A DNA stretch of 64,000 nucleotides from Chromobacterium alkanivorans (GTDB lineage: Bacteria > Pseudomonadota > Gammaproteobacteria > Burkholderiales > Chromobacteriaceae): positions 62,001 through 126,000 of the forward strand of contig NZ_JAFHKL010000003.1 in the NCBI RefSeq assembly GCF_016937655.1, written 5' to 3'. Of the stretch, positions 29,493-38,744 are shown piece by piece; positions within the stretch are counted from its first letter, which is position 1, and each line of letters begins with the position of its first letter. A model generated the notes under the pieces. It searched no databases and was not told where the DNA came from. It was given only the letters and a program-made list of their open reading frames with translations. Both the position numbers and the translations under genes were made by a program.

Positions 29493-30749
29493 TTAGCGGC
29501 GCATCGAGTCGAAGAACTGCTGGTTCGACTTGGTGGCCTTGATCTTGTCCTGCAGGAATTCCATCGCTTCCAGGTCGTCCATCGGGTAGAGCAGCTTGCG
29601 CAACACCCAGATCCGCTGAAGCTGATCCTGCGGAATCAGCAGCTCTTCGCGACGGGTGCCGGAGCGGTTGATGTTCAGCGCCGGGAAGATGCGCTTCTCG
29701 GCCATGCGGCGCTCCAGATGGATCTCGCTGTTGCCGGTGCCCTTGAATTCCTCGTAGATCACATCGTCCATGCGGCTGCCGGTATCGATCAGCGCGGTGG
29801 CGATGATGGTCAGGCTGCCGCCCTCTTCCACATTGCGCGCGGCGCCGAAGAAGCGCTTCGGGCGTTGCAGCGCGTTGGCGTCCACGCCGCCGGTCAGCAC
29901 CTTGCCGGAGGCCGGCACCACGGTGTTGTAAGCGCGCGCCAGACGGGTGATGGAGTCCAGCAGGATCACCACGTCCTTCTTGTGCTCCACCAGGCGCTTG
30001 GCTTTCTCGATCACCATCTCGGCCACTTGCACGTGACGGGTGGCCGGCTCGTCGAAGGTGGACGACACCACTTCGCCCTTGACCGAGCGTTGCATCTCGG
30101 TCACTTCTTCCGGACGCTCGTCGATCAGCAGCACGATCAGCACCGCTTCCGGGTGATTGGCGGTGATGGCGTGGGCGATGTGTTGCAGCATCACGGTCTT
30201 GCCGGACTTCGGCGGCGCCACCAGCAGGCCGCGCTGGCCCTTGCCGATCGGCGAGATCAGGTCGATGATGCGGCCGGTGATGTTTTCCTCGGCGCGGATG
30301 TCGCGCTCAAGCTTGAACTGCTCGGTGGGGAACAGCGGCGTCAGGTTCTCGAACAGAATCTTGTGCTTGGAGTTCTCCGGCGCTTCGCCGTTGACCTTGT
30401 CCACCTTGACCAGCGCGAAGTAGCGTTCGCCGTCCTTCGGGGTGCGGATCTCGCCTTCGATCGAATCGCCGGTATGCAGGTTGAAGCGACGAATCTGCGA
30501 CGGGCTGACATAGATGTCGTCCGGGCCGGCCAGATAGGAGGTGTCTGGGCTGCGCAGGAAACCGAAACCGTCCGGCAGCACTTCCAGGGTACCTTCGCCG
30601 AAAATGCTCTCGCCTTTTTTGGCCTGGTTTTTCAGCAAGGCGAAGATCAAGTCCTGCTTGCGCAGTCGGTTGGCCCCGTCGATCTCGTTGGAAATGGCCA
30701 TTTCAACGAGCTCGGAAACATGAAGATGTTTTAGATCAGATAAGTGCAT
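29493..30749 (-). CDS. rho: Transcription termination factor Rho
   Basis: Rho is the hexameric RNA helicase that terminates transcription. The 418-residue protein has the RNA-binding cold-shock-like domain ([20 protein letters not shown], about residues 57-76), Walker A APPKSGKT and Walker [17 protein letters not shown]. The R-loop/Q-loop region [11 protein letters not shown] is near the C-terminus. It carries no large insertion, unlike high-GC Gram-positive homologues. Its mRNA reads through the MITE-like element before reaching a terminator. Confidence 0.97.
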   Translation of the reverse strand: MHLSDLKHLHVSELVEMAISNEIDGANRLRKQDLIFALLKNQAKKGESIFGEGTLEVLPDGFGFLRSPDTSYLAGPDDIYVSPSQIRRFNLHTGDSIEGEIRTPKDGERYFALVKVDKVNGEAPENSKHKILFENLTPLFPTEQFKLERDIRAEENITGRIIDLISPIGKGQRGLLVAPPKSGKTVMLQHIAHAITANHPEAVLIVLLIDERPEEVTEMQRSVKGEVVSSTFDEPATRHVQVAEMVIEKAKRLVEHKKDVVILLDSITRLARAYNTVVPASGKVLTGGVDANALQRPKRFFGAARNVEEGGSLTIIATALIDTGSRMDDVIYEEFKGTGNSEIHLERRMAEKRIFPALNINRSGTRREELLIPQDQLQRIWVLRKLLYPMDDLEAMEFLQDKIKATKSNQQFFDSMRR

Positions 30750-30873
30750 AGCAGCCGTAGGTCGACTCGGTAACGATTTAGCGGAACGCTGAATTCGGAG
30801 GGTGGCGTAAAAAATGGAACGGGCAACGCGTCAATCGCTACCCGTTTTGAGATTTTGCTGGAGAATAGACGCT
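30750..30873. other. Leader region between trxA and rho
   Basis: A 124-bp gap, both flanking genes on the minus strand. Rho is often autoregulated by attenuation in such leaders, but I see no clear leader peptide or terminator here. Confidence 0.3.
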
Positions 30874-31200
30874 TTACAGTTGGCTGTCAATGAAGGCGGT
30901 CAACTGGCTCTTGGCCAGCGCGCCCACCTTGGTGGCGGCAACTTGGCCGTCCTTGAAAATCATCAGCGTCGGGATGCCGCGGATGCCGAATTTCGGCGGC
31001 GTCAGTTCGTTCTGGTCGATGTTCAGCTTGACCACTTTCAGGCGGCCTTCGTATTCCTTGGCCACTTCGTCCAGGATGGGAGCGATCATCTTGCACGGAC
31101 CACACCACTCGGCCCAGTAATCAACCAGCACCGGCAGGTCGGCTTTCAGAACATCGGTATCGAAACTGTCATCGCTTACGTGGTGGATCAGATCGCTCAT
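30874..31200 (-). CDS. trxA: Thioredoxin 1
   Basis: A 108-residue thioredoxin that reduces disulfides in cytoplasmic proteins. It has the active site WAEWCGPCK (Cys33 and Cys36 by count from the chosen start), the cis-Pro motif GIPTLMIF and a terminal helix. The ATG at 31200 follows GAGGAAACC and gives the normal length; longer in-frame extensions are rejected. It precedes rho, a common arrangement in proteobacteria, and is divergent from fabI. Confidence 0.96.
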   Translation of the reverse strand: MSDLIHHVSDDSFDTDVLKADLPVLVDYWAEWCGPCKMIAPILDEVAKEYEGRLKVVKLNIDQNELTPPKFGIRGIPTLMIFKDGQVAATKVGALAKSQLTAFIDSQL

Positions 31201-31388
31201 GGTTTCCTCGCTATTTATTTGGTGGTGCATCGACTGCAATTGATGTGTGATGGTAGCAAGCGCGGACTGCCGGAGCAACCGGAAATCCGGCGCGCGCGGC
31301 CCGGTTCGCGCTTCGTTCTTTCCTTATATACCACCGGAAAGGCTCCGACCTGGCCGACAATGCCGCTGCTGAAACGCCCGGGCTTCGG

Positions 31389-31394
31389 TATAAT
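31389..31394 (+). promoter_or_regulatory. Candidate -10 of fabI
   Basis: A perfect TATAAT hexamer 31 bases before the fabI ATG in the trxA-fabI divergent region. No convincing -35 is visible at the usual spacing. Confidence 0.45.
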
Positions 31395-31425
31395 GCGCAG
31401 CTGTTTATTCCGAGAAGGACTCCAA

Positions 31426-32214
31426 ATGGGCTTTCTGCAAGGCAAAAAGATTCTGATTACCGGCATGATCTCCAACCGCTCCATCGCTTACGGCATTGCC
31501 CAGGCCTGTCATCGCGAAGGCGCGGAATTGGCGTTCACCTATGTGGTGGACAAACTGGAAGACCGCGTGCGCGAAATGGCCGCGGATTTCGGCTCCAAGC
31601 TGGTTTTCCGCTGCGACGTGCAGAACGACGAAGAAATCAATAAATTGTTCGCCGATCTCGGCAAGGAATGGGACGGCCTGGACGGCCTGGTGCACGCCAT
31701 CGCCTTCGCCCCGCGCGAATCGCTGGAAGGCGACTTCCTGGACGCGCTGAGCCGCGAAGCCTTCCAGACCGCCCACGACGTGTCCGCCTACAGTTTCCCG
31801 GCGCTGGCCAAGGCCGCGCGTCCGATGATGCAGGGCCGCAACGCCGCGCTGCTGACCCTGTCCTACCTGGGCGCGGTGCGCGCAATCCCGAATTACAATG
31901 TGATGGGCCTGGCCAAGGCCAGTCTGGAGGCCTCGGTGCGCTTCATGGCCGCCAGCCTGGGCAAGGACGGCATCCGCGTCAACGGCATTTCCGCCGGCCC
32001 GATCAAGACCCTGGCCGCCGCCGGCATTTCCGGCTTCTCCAAGCTGCTGGCCATGGCCGCCGGGCAATCCTGTCTGCGCCGCAACGTCACCACCGAGGAA
32101 GTGGGCAACACCGCCGCCTTCCTGCTGTCCAATCTGTCCTCGGGCATCACCGGCGAAATCACCTATGTCGACGCCGGCTTCAGCATCAACTCGCTGAACG
32201 TGCCGGAAGCCTGA
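31426..32214 (+). CDS. fabI: Enoyl-[acyl-carrier-protein] reductase (NADH)
   Basis: FabI performs the last reduction in each fatty-acid elongation cycle and is the triclosan target. The 262-residue protein has the NAD-binding start [18 protein letters not shown] and the catalytic Tyr-Lys region [20 protein letters not shown], matching the FabI form rather than FabV or FabK. GAGAAGGA lies eight bases before the ATG at 31426; the long upstream in-frame extension is not protein-like. Confidence 0.97.
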   Translation: MGFLQGKKILITGMISNRSIAYGIAQACHREGAELAFTYVVDKLEDRVREMAADFGSKLVFRCDVQNDEEINKLFADLGKEWDGLDGLVHAIAFAPRESLEGDFLDALSREAFQTAHDVSAYSFPALAKAARPMMQGRNAALLTLSYLGAVRAIPNYNVMGLAKASLEASVRFMAASLGKDGIRVNGISAGPIKTLAAAGISGFSKLLAMAAGQSCLRRNVTTEEVGNTAAFLLSNLSSGITGEITYVDAGFSINSLNVPEA

Positions 32215-32234
32215 TTCAAGCGCCGCCATATCGA

Positions 32235-32260
32235 ATGGACCCGCCGGGTCCATTTTTTTT
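32235..32260 (+). terminator. Rho-independent terminator of fabI
   Basis: A perfect stem ATGGACCC/GGGTCCAT with a 3-base loop and T8, 20 bases after the stop codon. Confidence 0.93.
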
Positions 32261-32411
32261 GCCCTCTCTCATCCGCCGCCCCGCCGTCGTTCATATTAGG
32301 GGGACGCCCCATTGCGAAATGGATAAGCGCGGCGGCATCGCATGCAAAACGATGCCGCCGGCGTTCAAGACGCGCGAATGCCCGAACGCAACGTCATGCG
32401 GCCAAGCCGCA

Positions 32412-32807
32412 TCAGTGGCGAGACCCCAGATCCCTGTCCTCGGCCGCCCCGCTCAGCATATGCGTCAGTTCGTCGCAGGCGCGCACCATGCCGTCGCGCA
32501 CGCGGAACTCGGCGATGACCAGCATGCGCACCTGGCTGCCGTCCCGCTTGTCGGCGGTGACCAGATGACGGGTGAACAGCCGTTCGCCCTGCTCCGCCCA
32601 GCTGAGGATTTCCAGGCCGATCCGGTGGCACGCCTGCTTCAGATGGCGCAGATGCTTGACGAAATCGGCGTAGTCCAGACTGCGGCCGTCCGCCTGCTGG
32701 CGGTAGTCGGGATGCACCAATCGCGCCAAGCGGCTCTCGTCCAGCTCCGGGCGCAGCAACGCGCAGTCGAATAATTCACGCACCACGGCGATAGCGGTGT
32801 CTTGCAT
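32412..32807 (-). CDS. SnoaL/NTF2-like domain protein
   Basis: A 131-residue single-domain protein. An N-terminal helix pair (AVVRELFDCALLRPELDESR) is followed by LVHPDYRQQADGRSLDYADF and strands such as FTRHLVTADKRDG and MLVIAEFRVRDGMV. This is the cone-shaped SnoaL/NTF2 fold found in polyketide cyclases and many uncharacterised enzymes. The ATG at 32807 follows a GAGC-rich site (AAGGAGCAAGACC); longer forms are unlikely. The function is unknown. Confidence 0.72.
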   Translation of the reverse strand: MQDTAIAVVRELFDCALLRPELDESRLARLVHPDYRQQADGRSLDYADFVKHLRHLKQACHRIGLEILSWAEQGERLFTRHLVTADKRDGSQVRMLVIAEFRVRDGMVRACDELTHMLSGAAEDRDLGSRH

Positions 32808-33026
32808 GGTCTTGCTCCTTATGGGAATACGATGTCGACGTTGGGCGGCGCGGCCAAGAGCGGCCAACAAATTCCGGATGCCGCGTTGCGCCGACTTGCC
32901 TCAGCCGCGAAACGGGTTTTTGTCAGCCTCTCTAAAGTCCGCGCCGCCACGATGACAGTATCCCTCCCCGCCGCGACGGCGCGTTATCGCTATAATGCCT
33001 AGCAATATCTCAAACAGGCCAAACCC

Positions 33027-33782
33027 ATGTTGCTCGCCGCCGCCCGCATCCGCCACGACGCCGCCGATCCCGAAGCCTGGCACAGCCATGACAGCGGCCA
33101 GCTGAGCTTGCTGCGCCACGGCGTGCTGAGCATCGCCACCGACGGCGGCCGGCTCTGGCTGCCGCCCGGCCACCTGGCCTGGATTCCCCCCGGCGTGCGC
33201 CACGCCTCCCACCGTCACGGCCTGATAGACGGCATCAGCCTGCACTTCGCCGCCGCGGCCTGCGTCCGGCTGCCGGCCAGCGCGCAAGCCATCGCCTGCG
33301 ATGCGCTGCTGCCGGCCATCATGCGGCGCGCGCTGGACTTCGCCGCTCCGCCCCTTCCCGGGCAACAGCGGCTGCTGGAGGTCTTGCTGGACGAGTTGGA
33401 GCAATGCCCGCCCTTGCGCCTGAACCTGCCCTTGCCGCAAGACCGGCGCGCGCGCCGCGTCGCCGACGCGCTGGCGGACGCCCCCGACGATCCGCGCTCG
33501 CGCGACGACTGGGCGCAATGGGCCGGCCTCAGCGGGCGCAGCCTGAGCCGCCTGTTTCCGGAACAGACCGGGCTCAGCTTCCAGGCCTGGCGCCGCCGGC
33601 TGCGGCTGTTGAAGTCGCTGGAATACCTGTCGGCCGGCCAAGCGGTCGGCGCCGCCGCCTGGCGCTGCGGCTACGACAGCCCCAGCGCCTTCATCGCCGC
33701 CTTCCGCCGGGAGTTCGGCCGCACGCCGGCCCAGTTGCTGGGCCGGCCCGCGGACGTCTTCAGCGATAACTATTGTTCTTGA
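33027..33782 (+). CDS. AraC-family transcriptional regulator
   Basis: A 251-residue regulator. An N-terminal cupin sensor (WHSHDSGQLSLLRHGVLSI, LPPGHLAWIPPGVRHASH) is followed by the double helix-turn-helix at about residues 150-245 (WAQWAGLSGRSLSRLFPEQT, then AAWRCGYDSPSAFIAAFRRE). This is the YdeC/RhaS-like cupin subgroup, often local regulators. A TATAAT at 32991-32996 may be its -10. Its end overlaps the convergent binding-protein gene by 23 bp, so they share no terminator. Confidence 0.9.
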   Translation: MLLAAARIRHDAADPEAWHSHDSGQLSLLRHGVLSIATDGGRLWLPPGHLAWIPPGVRHASHRHGLIDGISLHFAAAACVRLPASAQAIACDALLPAIMRRALDFAAPPLPGQQRLLEVLLDELEQCPPLRLNLPLPQDRRARRVADALADAPDDPRSRDDWAQWAGLSGRSLSRLFPEQTGLSFQAWRRRLRLLKSLEYLSAGQAVGAAAWRCGYDSPSAFIAAFRREFGRTPAQLLGRPADVFSDNYCS

Positions 33783-34857
33783 ACTGATTGAACAGCCGCA
33801 CCCGCTCCCTTTGCAGCGCCGGCGGCACCCGCCCCTGGCCGCGCAGCCTGGCCATCGTCGCCGCGTCCAGATAGAGGTTGCGGTCCGCCGTCAGCGCGCG
33901 GTCCAGCAGCGGCCGCGTCGCCGGCAAGGCATTCGGATAGAACAGCTCGTTGCTGATGTCCGCCATCACTTCCGGCCGCATCATGAAATCGAGGAAACGA
34001 TGCGCGTTGTCCGGATGCGGCGCGTCCTTGGGAATGGCGAAAGTGTCCATCCATAATTCGGCGCCCTTGGGGGACAGCAGGTAGCGTATCTTGCGCGGAC
34101 TATTGGCCTCGCGCGCGCGGCGCGCGGCGATGTAGGCGTCGCCGGAGTAAATCATCGCCGCGCAGACCTCGCCGTTGACCAGGTCGTTGATGGGCGAGGA
34201 GCTGAACACCCGCACATAGGGTCGAACCGCGCGCAGCAGGCCGGCGACGGCCGCCAAGTCCTCCGGCCGGTTCAGAGCCGGATCCTTGCCCAGATAGATC
34301 AGCGCCTGCACCACCACCTGGCTGGGCGAAATCATCATGGCGACGCCGCAGTCGCCAAGCTTCGCCGCATAGGCGGGATCGAACAGCAAGGCCAGCGCGT
34401 CGGCCGGCAGCGGCTGGCCTCCCAGCGCCCGCCGCGCCCGGTCTTCGTCGACGGCCACCGAGGTGGTGCCCCACAAATAGGGCACGGCGTGGCGGTTGCC
34501 CGGATCGGCGGCGGCCAGTTGCCGCAGCAGCGCCGGGTCCAGTTGGCGATGATTGGGCAGCTTGGCCTTGTCCAGCGGCTGAAAGACGCCGGCCGCCAGT
34601 TGATTGCCCAGAAAGCTCATCGACGGTCCCACCACATCGTAGCCGCTGCGGCCGGTCAACAATTTGCCCTGCAGGATTTCATTGCTGTCGTAGACGTCGT
34701 AGCGGACCTTGATGCCGGTCTCGCTCTCGAAACGGCACAAGGTCTGCGTGCCGATGTAGTGGCTCCAGTTGTAGACGTTCAGCACCTTTTCTTCGGCCGC
34801 CTCCGCCGACAAGGCCGCACAGCAAACCCAGATCACGGCTCCAATGCGTCGCAACAT
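33760..34857 (-). CDS. Polyamine ABC transporter substrate-binding protein (PotF/SpuD-like)
   Basis: A 365-residue periplasmic binding protein with a signal peptide ending near ALSAEA (residues 14-19). It has the PotD/PotF landmarks LNVYNWSHYIGTQTLCRFES, YDSNEILQGKLL, LWGTTSVAVDEDRA and the tail FPNALPATRPLL-like segment. It would capture putrescine, spermidine or a related amine. No permease or ATPase genes follow. The FAD amine oxidase gene ends 30 bp upstream of its start, so uptake and oxidation of polyamines look linked. Confidence 0.86.
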   Translation of the reverse strand: MLRRIGAVIWVCCAALSAEAAEEKVLNVYNWSHYIGTQTLCRFESETGIKVRYDVYDSNEILQGKLLTGRSGYDVVGPSMSFLGNQLAAGVFQPLDKAKLPNHRQLDPALLRQLAAADPGNRHAVPYLWGTTSVAVDEDRARRALGGQPLPADALALLFDPAYAAKLGDCGVAMMISPSQVVVQALIYLGKDPALNRPEDLAAVAGLLRAVRPYVRVFSSSPINDLVNGEVCAAMIYSGDAYIAARRAREANSPRKIRYLLSPKGAELWMDTFAIPKDAPHPDNAHRFLDFMMRPEVMADISNELFYPNALPATRPLLDRALTADRNLYLDAATMARLRGQGRVPPALQRERVRLFNQFKNNSYR

Positions 34858-34887
34858 GACTGCCCTCCCCCTATCGCGCGCCGGCCT

Positions 34888-36291
34888 TCAGGCCAGCAAG
34901 GACTCCAGCGCCGCGGCCAGCTTGCCCGCTCCCCGTCGGGCCCAGGCCGGCGCGGCGTTTCCGACGCACAACCTCTCCTCCAGCGCGTAGCCGCCGCGCA
35001 GCAGGTGATAGCCCAACCAGGGGACGGGTTCCGGCGCCCAGCGGCGCACCCGCTCCAAACGCCCCTCCGGCACGACCCAGGGCATGGAGGTCAAATCGCC
35101 GTCCCGCTCCAGTATCCATTCCGCCAGCGTGCGCCCCATCAGATTGGCCGCTCCCACGCCCTCGCCGCCATAGCCGCCGGCCATGGCGATGCCGGCGCGC
35201 CGGTCGTACATGGCGTAGGGGGTAAAGGCGCGCGCCACCCCCAGGGTGCCGCCCCAGCGGTATTGCACCGCCGCCGCGCCCAGCGCCGGAAACAGCTGGC
35301 GCAACAGACGCTCGCGCCACGCGAACTCAGCGCCGTCCGGATCAAAGTCCCACTGCGCGCGGCCGCCCAGCCGGTAGCCGCCGCGCGCGCCGAACACCAG
35401 ACGCCCGTCCGCGCTGCGCTGGCCGTAAGTCACCATCCGGCTGAGATCGCCGAAGGCCTGCCGCCGCGCCAGGCCTATCTCCTCCCACAGCGCCGCCGGC
35501 AAGGGCTCGGTGGCCAGCAGCAGGCTCTGCACCGGCAATAGGCAACGCCCCAATAGAGGAAACTGATTGGACGCGCCCTCCAGCGCCGGCACGATGACGT
35601 CGGCGCGCAGCTCGCAGCCGTCCAGCCCCGCCACGCCGGGAGCAAGCCGCCGCACCGGGCTGCGCTCGTGAATGCGCCCCCCCAAGCGCGCCGCGGCCCG
35701 CGCCAGCCCTTGCGCCAGCCTGGCCGGCTGGATCACCGCGCAATGAGGCGAAAACACTCCGCCGCGCACATCGCGCGCGCCCAGCTGCGACTGCGCTTCC
35801 TCGCGCTCCAGCCAACGAAAGTCGGCTTCGCCGTGCCCCGCCCGCCGCAGTTCGCGCAGCCAGCGCCGTCCCGCCGCCTCCTGCTCCGGATAGCGCGCCG
35901 CCGCGTACAAGACGCCGCCATGGGCGAAATCGCACTCGATGCCCTCGCGCGCCAATACCGCGGCCACCTCGTCGACGATGCCGAACAGCCGCCGGCGCGC
36001 CTGTTCGCGCCGCTCGCCGTCCAGGCCGCGCAAATGGGCTTCCTGCCCGGCCAGCCCGCCGATCAGCCAGCCGCCGTTGCGCCCGGACGCGCCCCAGCCG
36101 CAGCTTTCCGCCTCCAGCAGCGCCACCTCCAGTTCCGGCGCCATCCGCTTGAGGTAGTAGGCGGTCCACAGGCCGGTATAGCCGCCGCCTATCACCGCCA
36201 CGTCGCAGCGCGCGGACTGGGTCAACGGCGGCCAGCGCGGCTCGGCGGGGCTTTGATCCAGCCAGAGACAGGCTTGAGGCTGTGAAGACAT
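34888..36291 (-). CDS. FAD-dependent amine oxidoreductase (PuuB-like)
   Basis: A 467-residue D-amino-acid-oxidase-fold enzyme. An N-terminal leader is followed by the FAD-binding beta-alpha-beta segment CDVAVIGGGYTGLWTAYYL (about residues 28-46), and GWGASGRNGGWLIGG matches the gamma-glutamylputrescine oxidase type. The C-terminal GGYGGEGVGAANLMGRTLAE contacts FAD. It lies upstream of the polyamine-binding protein. A role in putrescine breakdown is probable, but no PuuA ligase is nearby. Confidence 0.86.
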   Translation of the reverse strand: MSSQPQACLWLDQSPAEPRWPPLTQSARCDVAVIGGGYTGLWTAYYLKRMAPELEVALLEAESCGWGASGRNGGWLIGGLAGQEAHLRGLDGERREQARRRLFGIVDEVAAVLAREGIECDFAHGGVLYAAARYPEQEAAGRRWLRELRRAGHGEADFRWLEREEAQSQLGARDVRGGVFSPHCAVIQPARLAQGLARAAARLGGRIHERSPVRRLAPGVAGLDGCELRADVIVPALEGASNQFPLLGRCLLPVQSLLLATEPLPAALWEEIGLARRQAFGDLSRMVTYGQRSADGRLVFGARGGYRLGGRAQWDFDPDGAEFAWRERLLRQLFPALGAAAVQYRWGGTLGVARAFTPYAMYDRRAGIAMAGGYGGEGVGAANLMGRTLAEWILERDGDLTSMPWVVPEGRLERVRRWAPEPVPWLGYHLLRGGYALEERLCVGNAAPAWARRGAGKLAAALESLLA

Positions 36292-36393
36292 CGGCTCTCC
36301 TTGTCGCCGCCGACCGGGCCAGGTCCGGCCGCGTCGTCAACGCTGTTATCATGAAGGTCGACCATACCCGTCCATTGCGAGAAGAGCCAGCTT

Positions 36394-36960
36394 ATGGAGA
36401 TTCTGATCTTTCCCGAAGCGGAAGTGCCCGCCGAACTGCGCATGCAAGTGCTGGCGCTGCAAAACCTGGCCTGGCCCGGCGAGCCGCCGGCCGGCCCCGA
36501 TCCCGTCCACGACCCGGCGCTGGCGCCGCTGTCGCTGCTGCTGGTGGAGAACCGCCGGGTGCTGTCGGCGCTGGACATTCTCAGCAAGCCGCTGCGCCAC
36601 GCCGGCGAAGACTTTCAGGCCAGCGGCATCAGTTGCATGGTCACCCAGCCCGAGGACCGCAGCCGCGGCCTGGGGCGGCTGTTGGCCGCCTCCGCGCGCG
36701 AAACCATGCAGGCCAACGGCGCCGACCTCGGCGTCTTCACTTGCGACAAGCCCTTGCGGCGCTTTTACCAAAGCTGCGGCTGGAACGAGCTGCCCGGCGC
36801 CGTCTTGATCGGCGGCACGCCGGCCGCGCCGTTTCCCAGCAGCCAGTTCGACAAGGCGACGATGGCCTGCTTTTTCAGCGACCGGGCCAAGCGGATGGCC
36901 GCGCGCTTCGAGCATTGCGAGATCGCGCTCCATCCGGGGGAAATCGACCGGCTTTGGTGA
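36394..36960 (+). CDS. GNAT-family N-acetyltransferase, AAC(2')/Eis-like
   Basis: A 188-residue acetyltransferase. The acetyl-CoA-binding region is GISCMVTQPEDRSRGLGRLL (about residues 77-96), with the pyrophosphate loop RSRGLG. The strand arrangement before it resembles aminoglycoside 2'-N-acetyltransferases, but the substrate is not evident and resistance should not be assumed. It is divergent from the PuuB-like gene. An AGCTT-ATGG start context gives only a weak ribosome-binding site. Confidence 0.8.
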   Translation: MEILIFPEAEVPAELRMQVLALQNLAWPGEPPAGPDPVHDPALAPLSLLLVENRRVLSALDILSKPLRHAGEDFQASGISCMVTQPEDRSRGLGRLLAASARETMQANGADLGVFTCDKPLRRFYQSCGWNELPGAVLIGGTPAAPFPSSQFDKATMACFFSDRAKRMAARFEHCEIALHPGEIDRLW

Positions 36961-37121
36961 GCGCGCCCTCCCGCCGCGGCGTCGCGCCCGGCCAAACAAC
37001 CGTCCGGCGCCGTCAAAACATCGACGCGGAGCGGTAGAATCACGCCTTCCGCCGACAAGCGCCTGTCGCAAGCGCCGCCGGCCCTCTATCCAGCCCAATC
37101 CGCAAGCGGCCCGAGCCAACC

Positions 37122-38693
37122 ATGACCGAAGCCTCCGACGCCATCGAAATCGAGTTAACCGCCCCCTACCAGGTCAACGGCGAAGCCGCCCGCGGCCAAT
37201 CCGTCTGGCTGCTGGCCCGGCTCTGGCACGCCCACCATTTCGGCGACGGCGCGGTGTCCGCCTCCGCCTTGCGGCTGGGCTTTCCCGGCCAGAACAATAT
37301 CCGCATGCTGATCTCGCGCGCCTTCGCCGATTTCGCGCGCTGGGGCGTGCAAGCGGGCTGGGGCGCCGCGCGCGGCCAGCCCATCGCCACCCTGCCGCTG
37401 AACGGGCGCAGCCGAGGCCCGTTCTGGCTGGCGGCCGGCATGGCGTCGCGGCTGCGCTTCCGCGCCGACGGCGCCGAAGTGGAGCGGGATTGGCTGGAGC
37501 ACTTCCTCGGCCTGCGCCGGGAACGGCCGGAAAGTCCGGCCGGCGACCTGTCCTACCTGATGCGCGATATGCGCTTCTGGCAACAGATGGCGCAAGCGAT
37601 CCGCGATGAATACGACGGCTTCGGACGCCGGCCCAGCCGTCAGGTGGCGGAATCCTTCCACGTCGCGCGCCAGTTCGCCGGCGACGATTTTCAGCAGGCG
37701 CTGGCCTTGATGAAGGAAAGCCTGGCCTGGCGCCGCAGCGCCCAGCTGGACGGCAGCCGCAGCGCGCTGAAACGGCTGGACCGGGTGCTGGACGCCGGCA
37801 GCGTGCATCACGCCCACCCGACCTTCGCCGCGATGGCCTGCATCGTCAAAGCCTGGGAGCGTTATTCCCACGGCGACGCCGACGCGGCGCGGACCATGCT
37901 GGAGCATCTGCAAACCTCGCCGGAGCTGCAGCCGGTATTCCGCTACAACCCGCGCGTGCGCTTCGAATGCCTGAACCTGATGGCCCTGTTGCACAAGCAC
38001 GCCGCCACCAGCGGCGCCGGCGTCGCGCGCCAGCAAGGCGAGGCCGGCGCGGCGCTGCAGGCGCTGAGCGGCGCGCTGGAGGCGGCTTACGAGGCGGATT
38101 CCATCGACGCCGCCCAGCATGTGGCCGCCAATATCGGCTGGTGCCTGTGGCTGTTCTGGCAGCAGAGCCTGATCGACCCGGAACGGGAACAACAAGTGGG
38201 CGCGGTGCAGTTGCAGGCGATGCGCTGGCTTGGGCTGTCCGAATGGATTTGCGACCGCTTCGGCTACGGCAGCGGCTCCGCCTGGAACCTGATCTTCATT
38301 CTGCGCATCGCCCGCGGCAACTGCCCGCCGCCGCGCTCGCGCAGCCTGGCGGCCTTCCGCGCCCAACAGCCGCTGTCGCTGGAAACCGCCATCGCGGCGC
38401 TGCAGCCCTTGCACGCCTCGCTGTCTCCGGCCAAGGGCTTCAGCCGCTGGTCCGCGGCGGCGGTTCTGGCGCTGGACGAGCAGCTCGCCGGCAACGCCGC
38501 CTTCCCGCCCTTGCAGCAAGCCAATCTACTGCTGGAGGCCGCCTGGTTTCTGCTGCATGAGCAAGGCGCCGGCCAGGAGGCCGCCGATGCGCTGTCCCGC
38601 CTCCAGGTCTTGCTGCCCTCCCTCCGCCGCGGCGAACGCAGCTTTTTCAACGGCGAGCTGCAGCGGCTGCCGATAGAAGCGTCGCTGGCCTAG
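37122..38693 (+). CDS. Unknown 523-residue helical protein with possible winged-helix N-terminus
   Basis: I do not recognise a family. The N-terminus (ELTAPYQVNGEAARGQSVWL, then LRLGFPGQNNIRMLISRAFA) resembles a small DNA-binding winged helix. After about residue 150 the protein is helical in a TPR-like way, with many Ala/Leu/Trp-rich amphipathic helices, including FAAMACIVKAWERYSHGDAD. It has no signal peptide or membrane segment. Codon use is like its neighbours, so it looks native. It stands alone. Confidence 0.7.
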   Translation: MTEASDAIEIELTAPYQVNGEAARGQSVWLLARLWHAHHFGDGAVSASALRLGFPGQNNIRMLISRAFADFARWGVQAGWGAARGQPIATLPLNGRSRGPFWLAAGMASRLRFRADGAEVERDWLEHFLGLRRERPESPAGDLSYLMRDMRFWQQMAQAIRDEYDGFGRRPSRQVAESFHVARQFAGDDFQQALALMKESLAWRRSAQLDGSRSALKRLDRVLDAGSVHHAHPTFAAMACIVKAWERYSHGDADAARTMLEHLQTSPELQPVFRYNPRVRFECLNLMALLHKHAATSGAGVARQQGEAGAALQALSGALEAAYEADSIDAAQHVAANIGWCLWLFWQQSLIDPEREQQVGAVQLQAMRWLGLSEWICDRFGYGSGSAWNLIFILRIARGNCPPPRSRSLAAFRAQQPLSLETAIAALQPLHASLSPAKGFSRWSAAAVLALDEQLAGNAAFPPLQQANLLLEAAWFLLHEQGAGQEAADALSRLQVLLPSLRRGERSFFNGELQRLPIEASLA

Positions 38694-38701
38694 CCCTGCC
38701 C

Positions 38702-38728
38702 AAAAAAATAGCCGGCTAAGCCGGCTGA
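38702..38728 (-). terminator. Terminator of the monooxygenase gene
   Basis: On the minus strand a GCCGGC/GCCGGC hairpin is followed by a run of seven T, 17 bases after the stop codon of the monooxygenase gene. Confidence 0.7.
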
Positions 38729-38744
38729 GAACGGATACGACCGG

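Noticed and set aside
30814-31425. N-terminal extension of fabI overlapping trxA
   Set aside because: FabI proteins begin at the ATG at 31426, which has a good ribosome-binding site; the upstream part is antisense to trxA.
36394-36960. Calling the chromosomal GNAT an aminoglycoside-resistance gene
   Set aside because: Similarity is to the fold only; substrate residues cannot be verified by eye.
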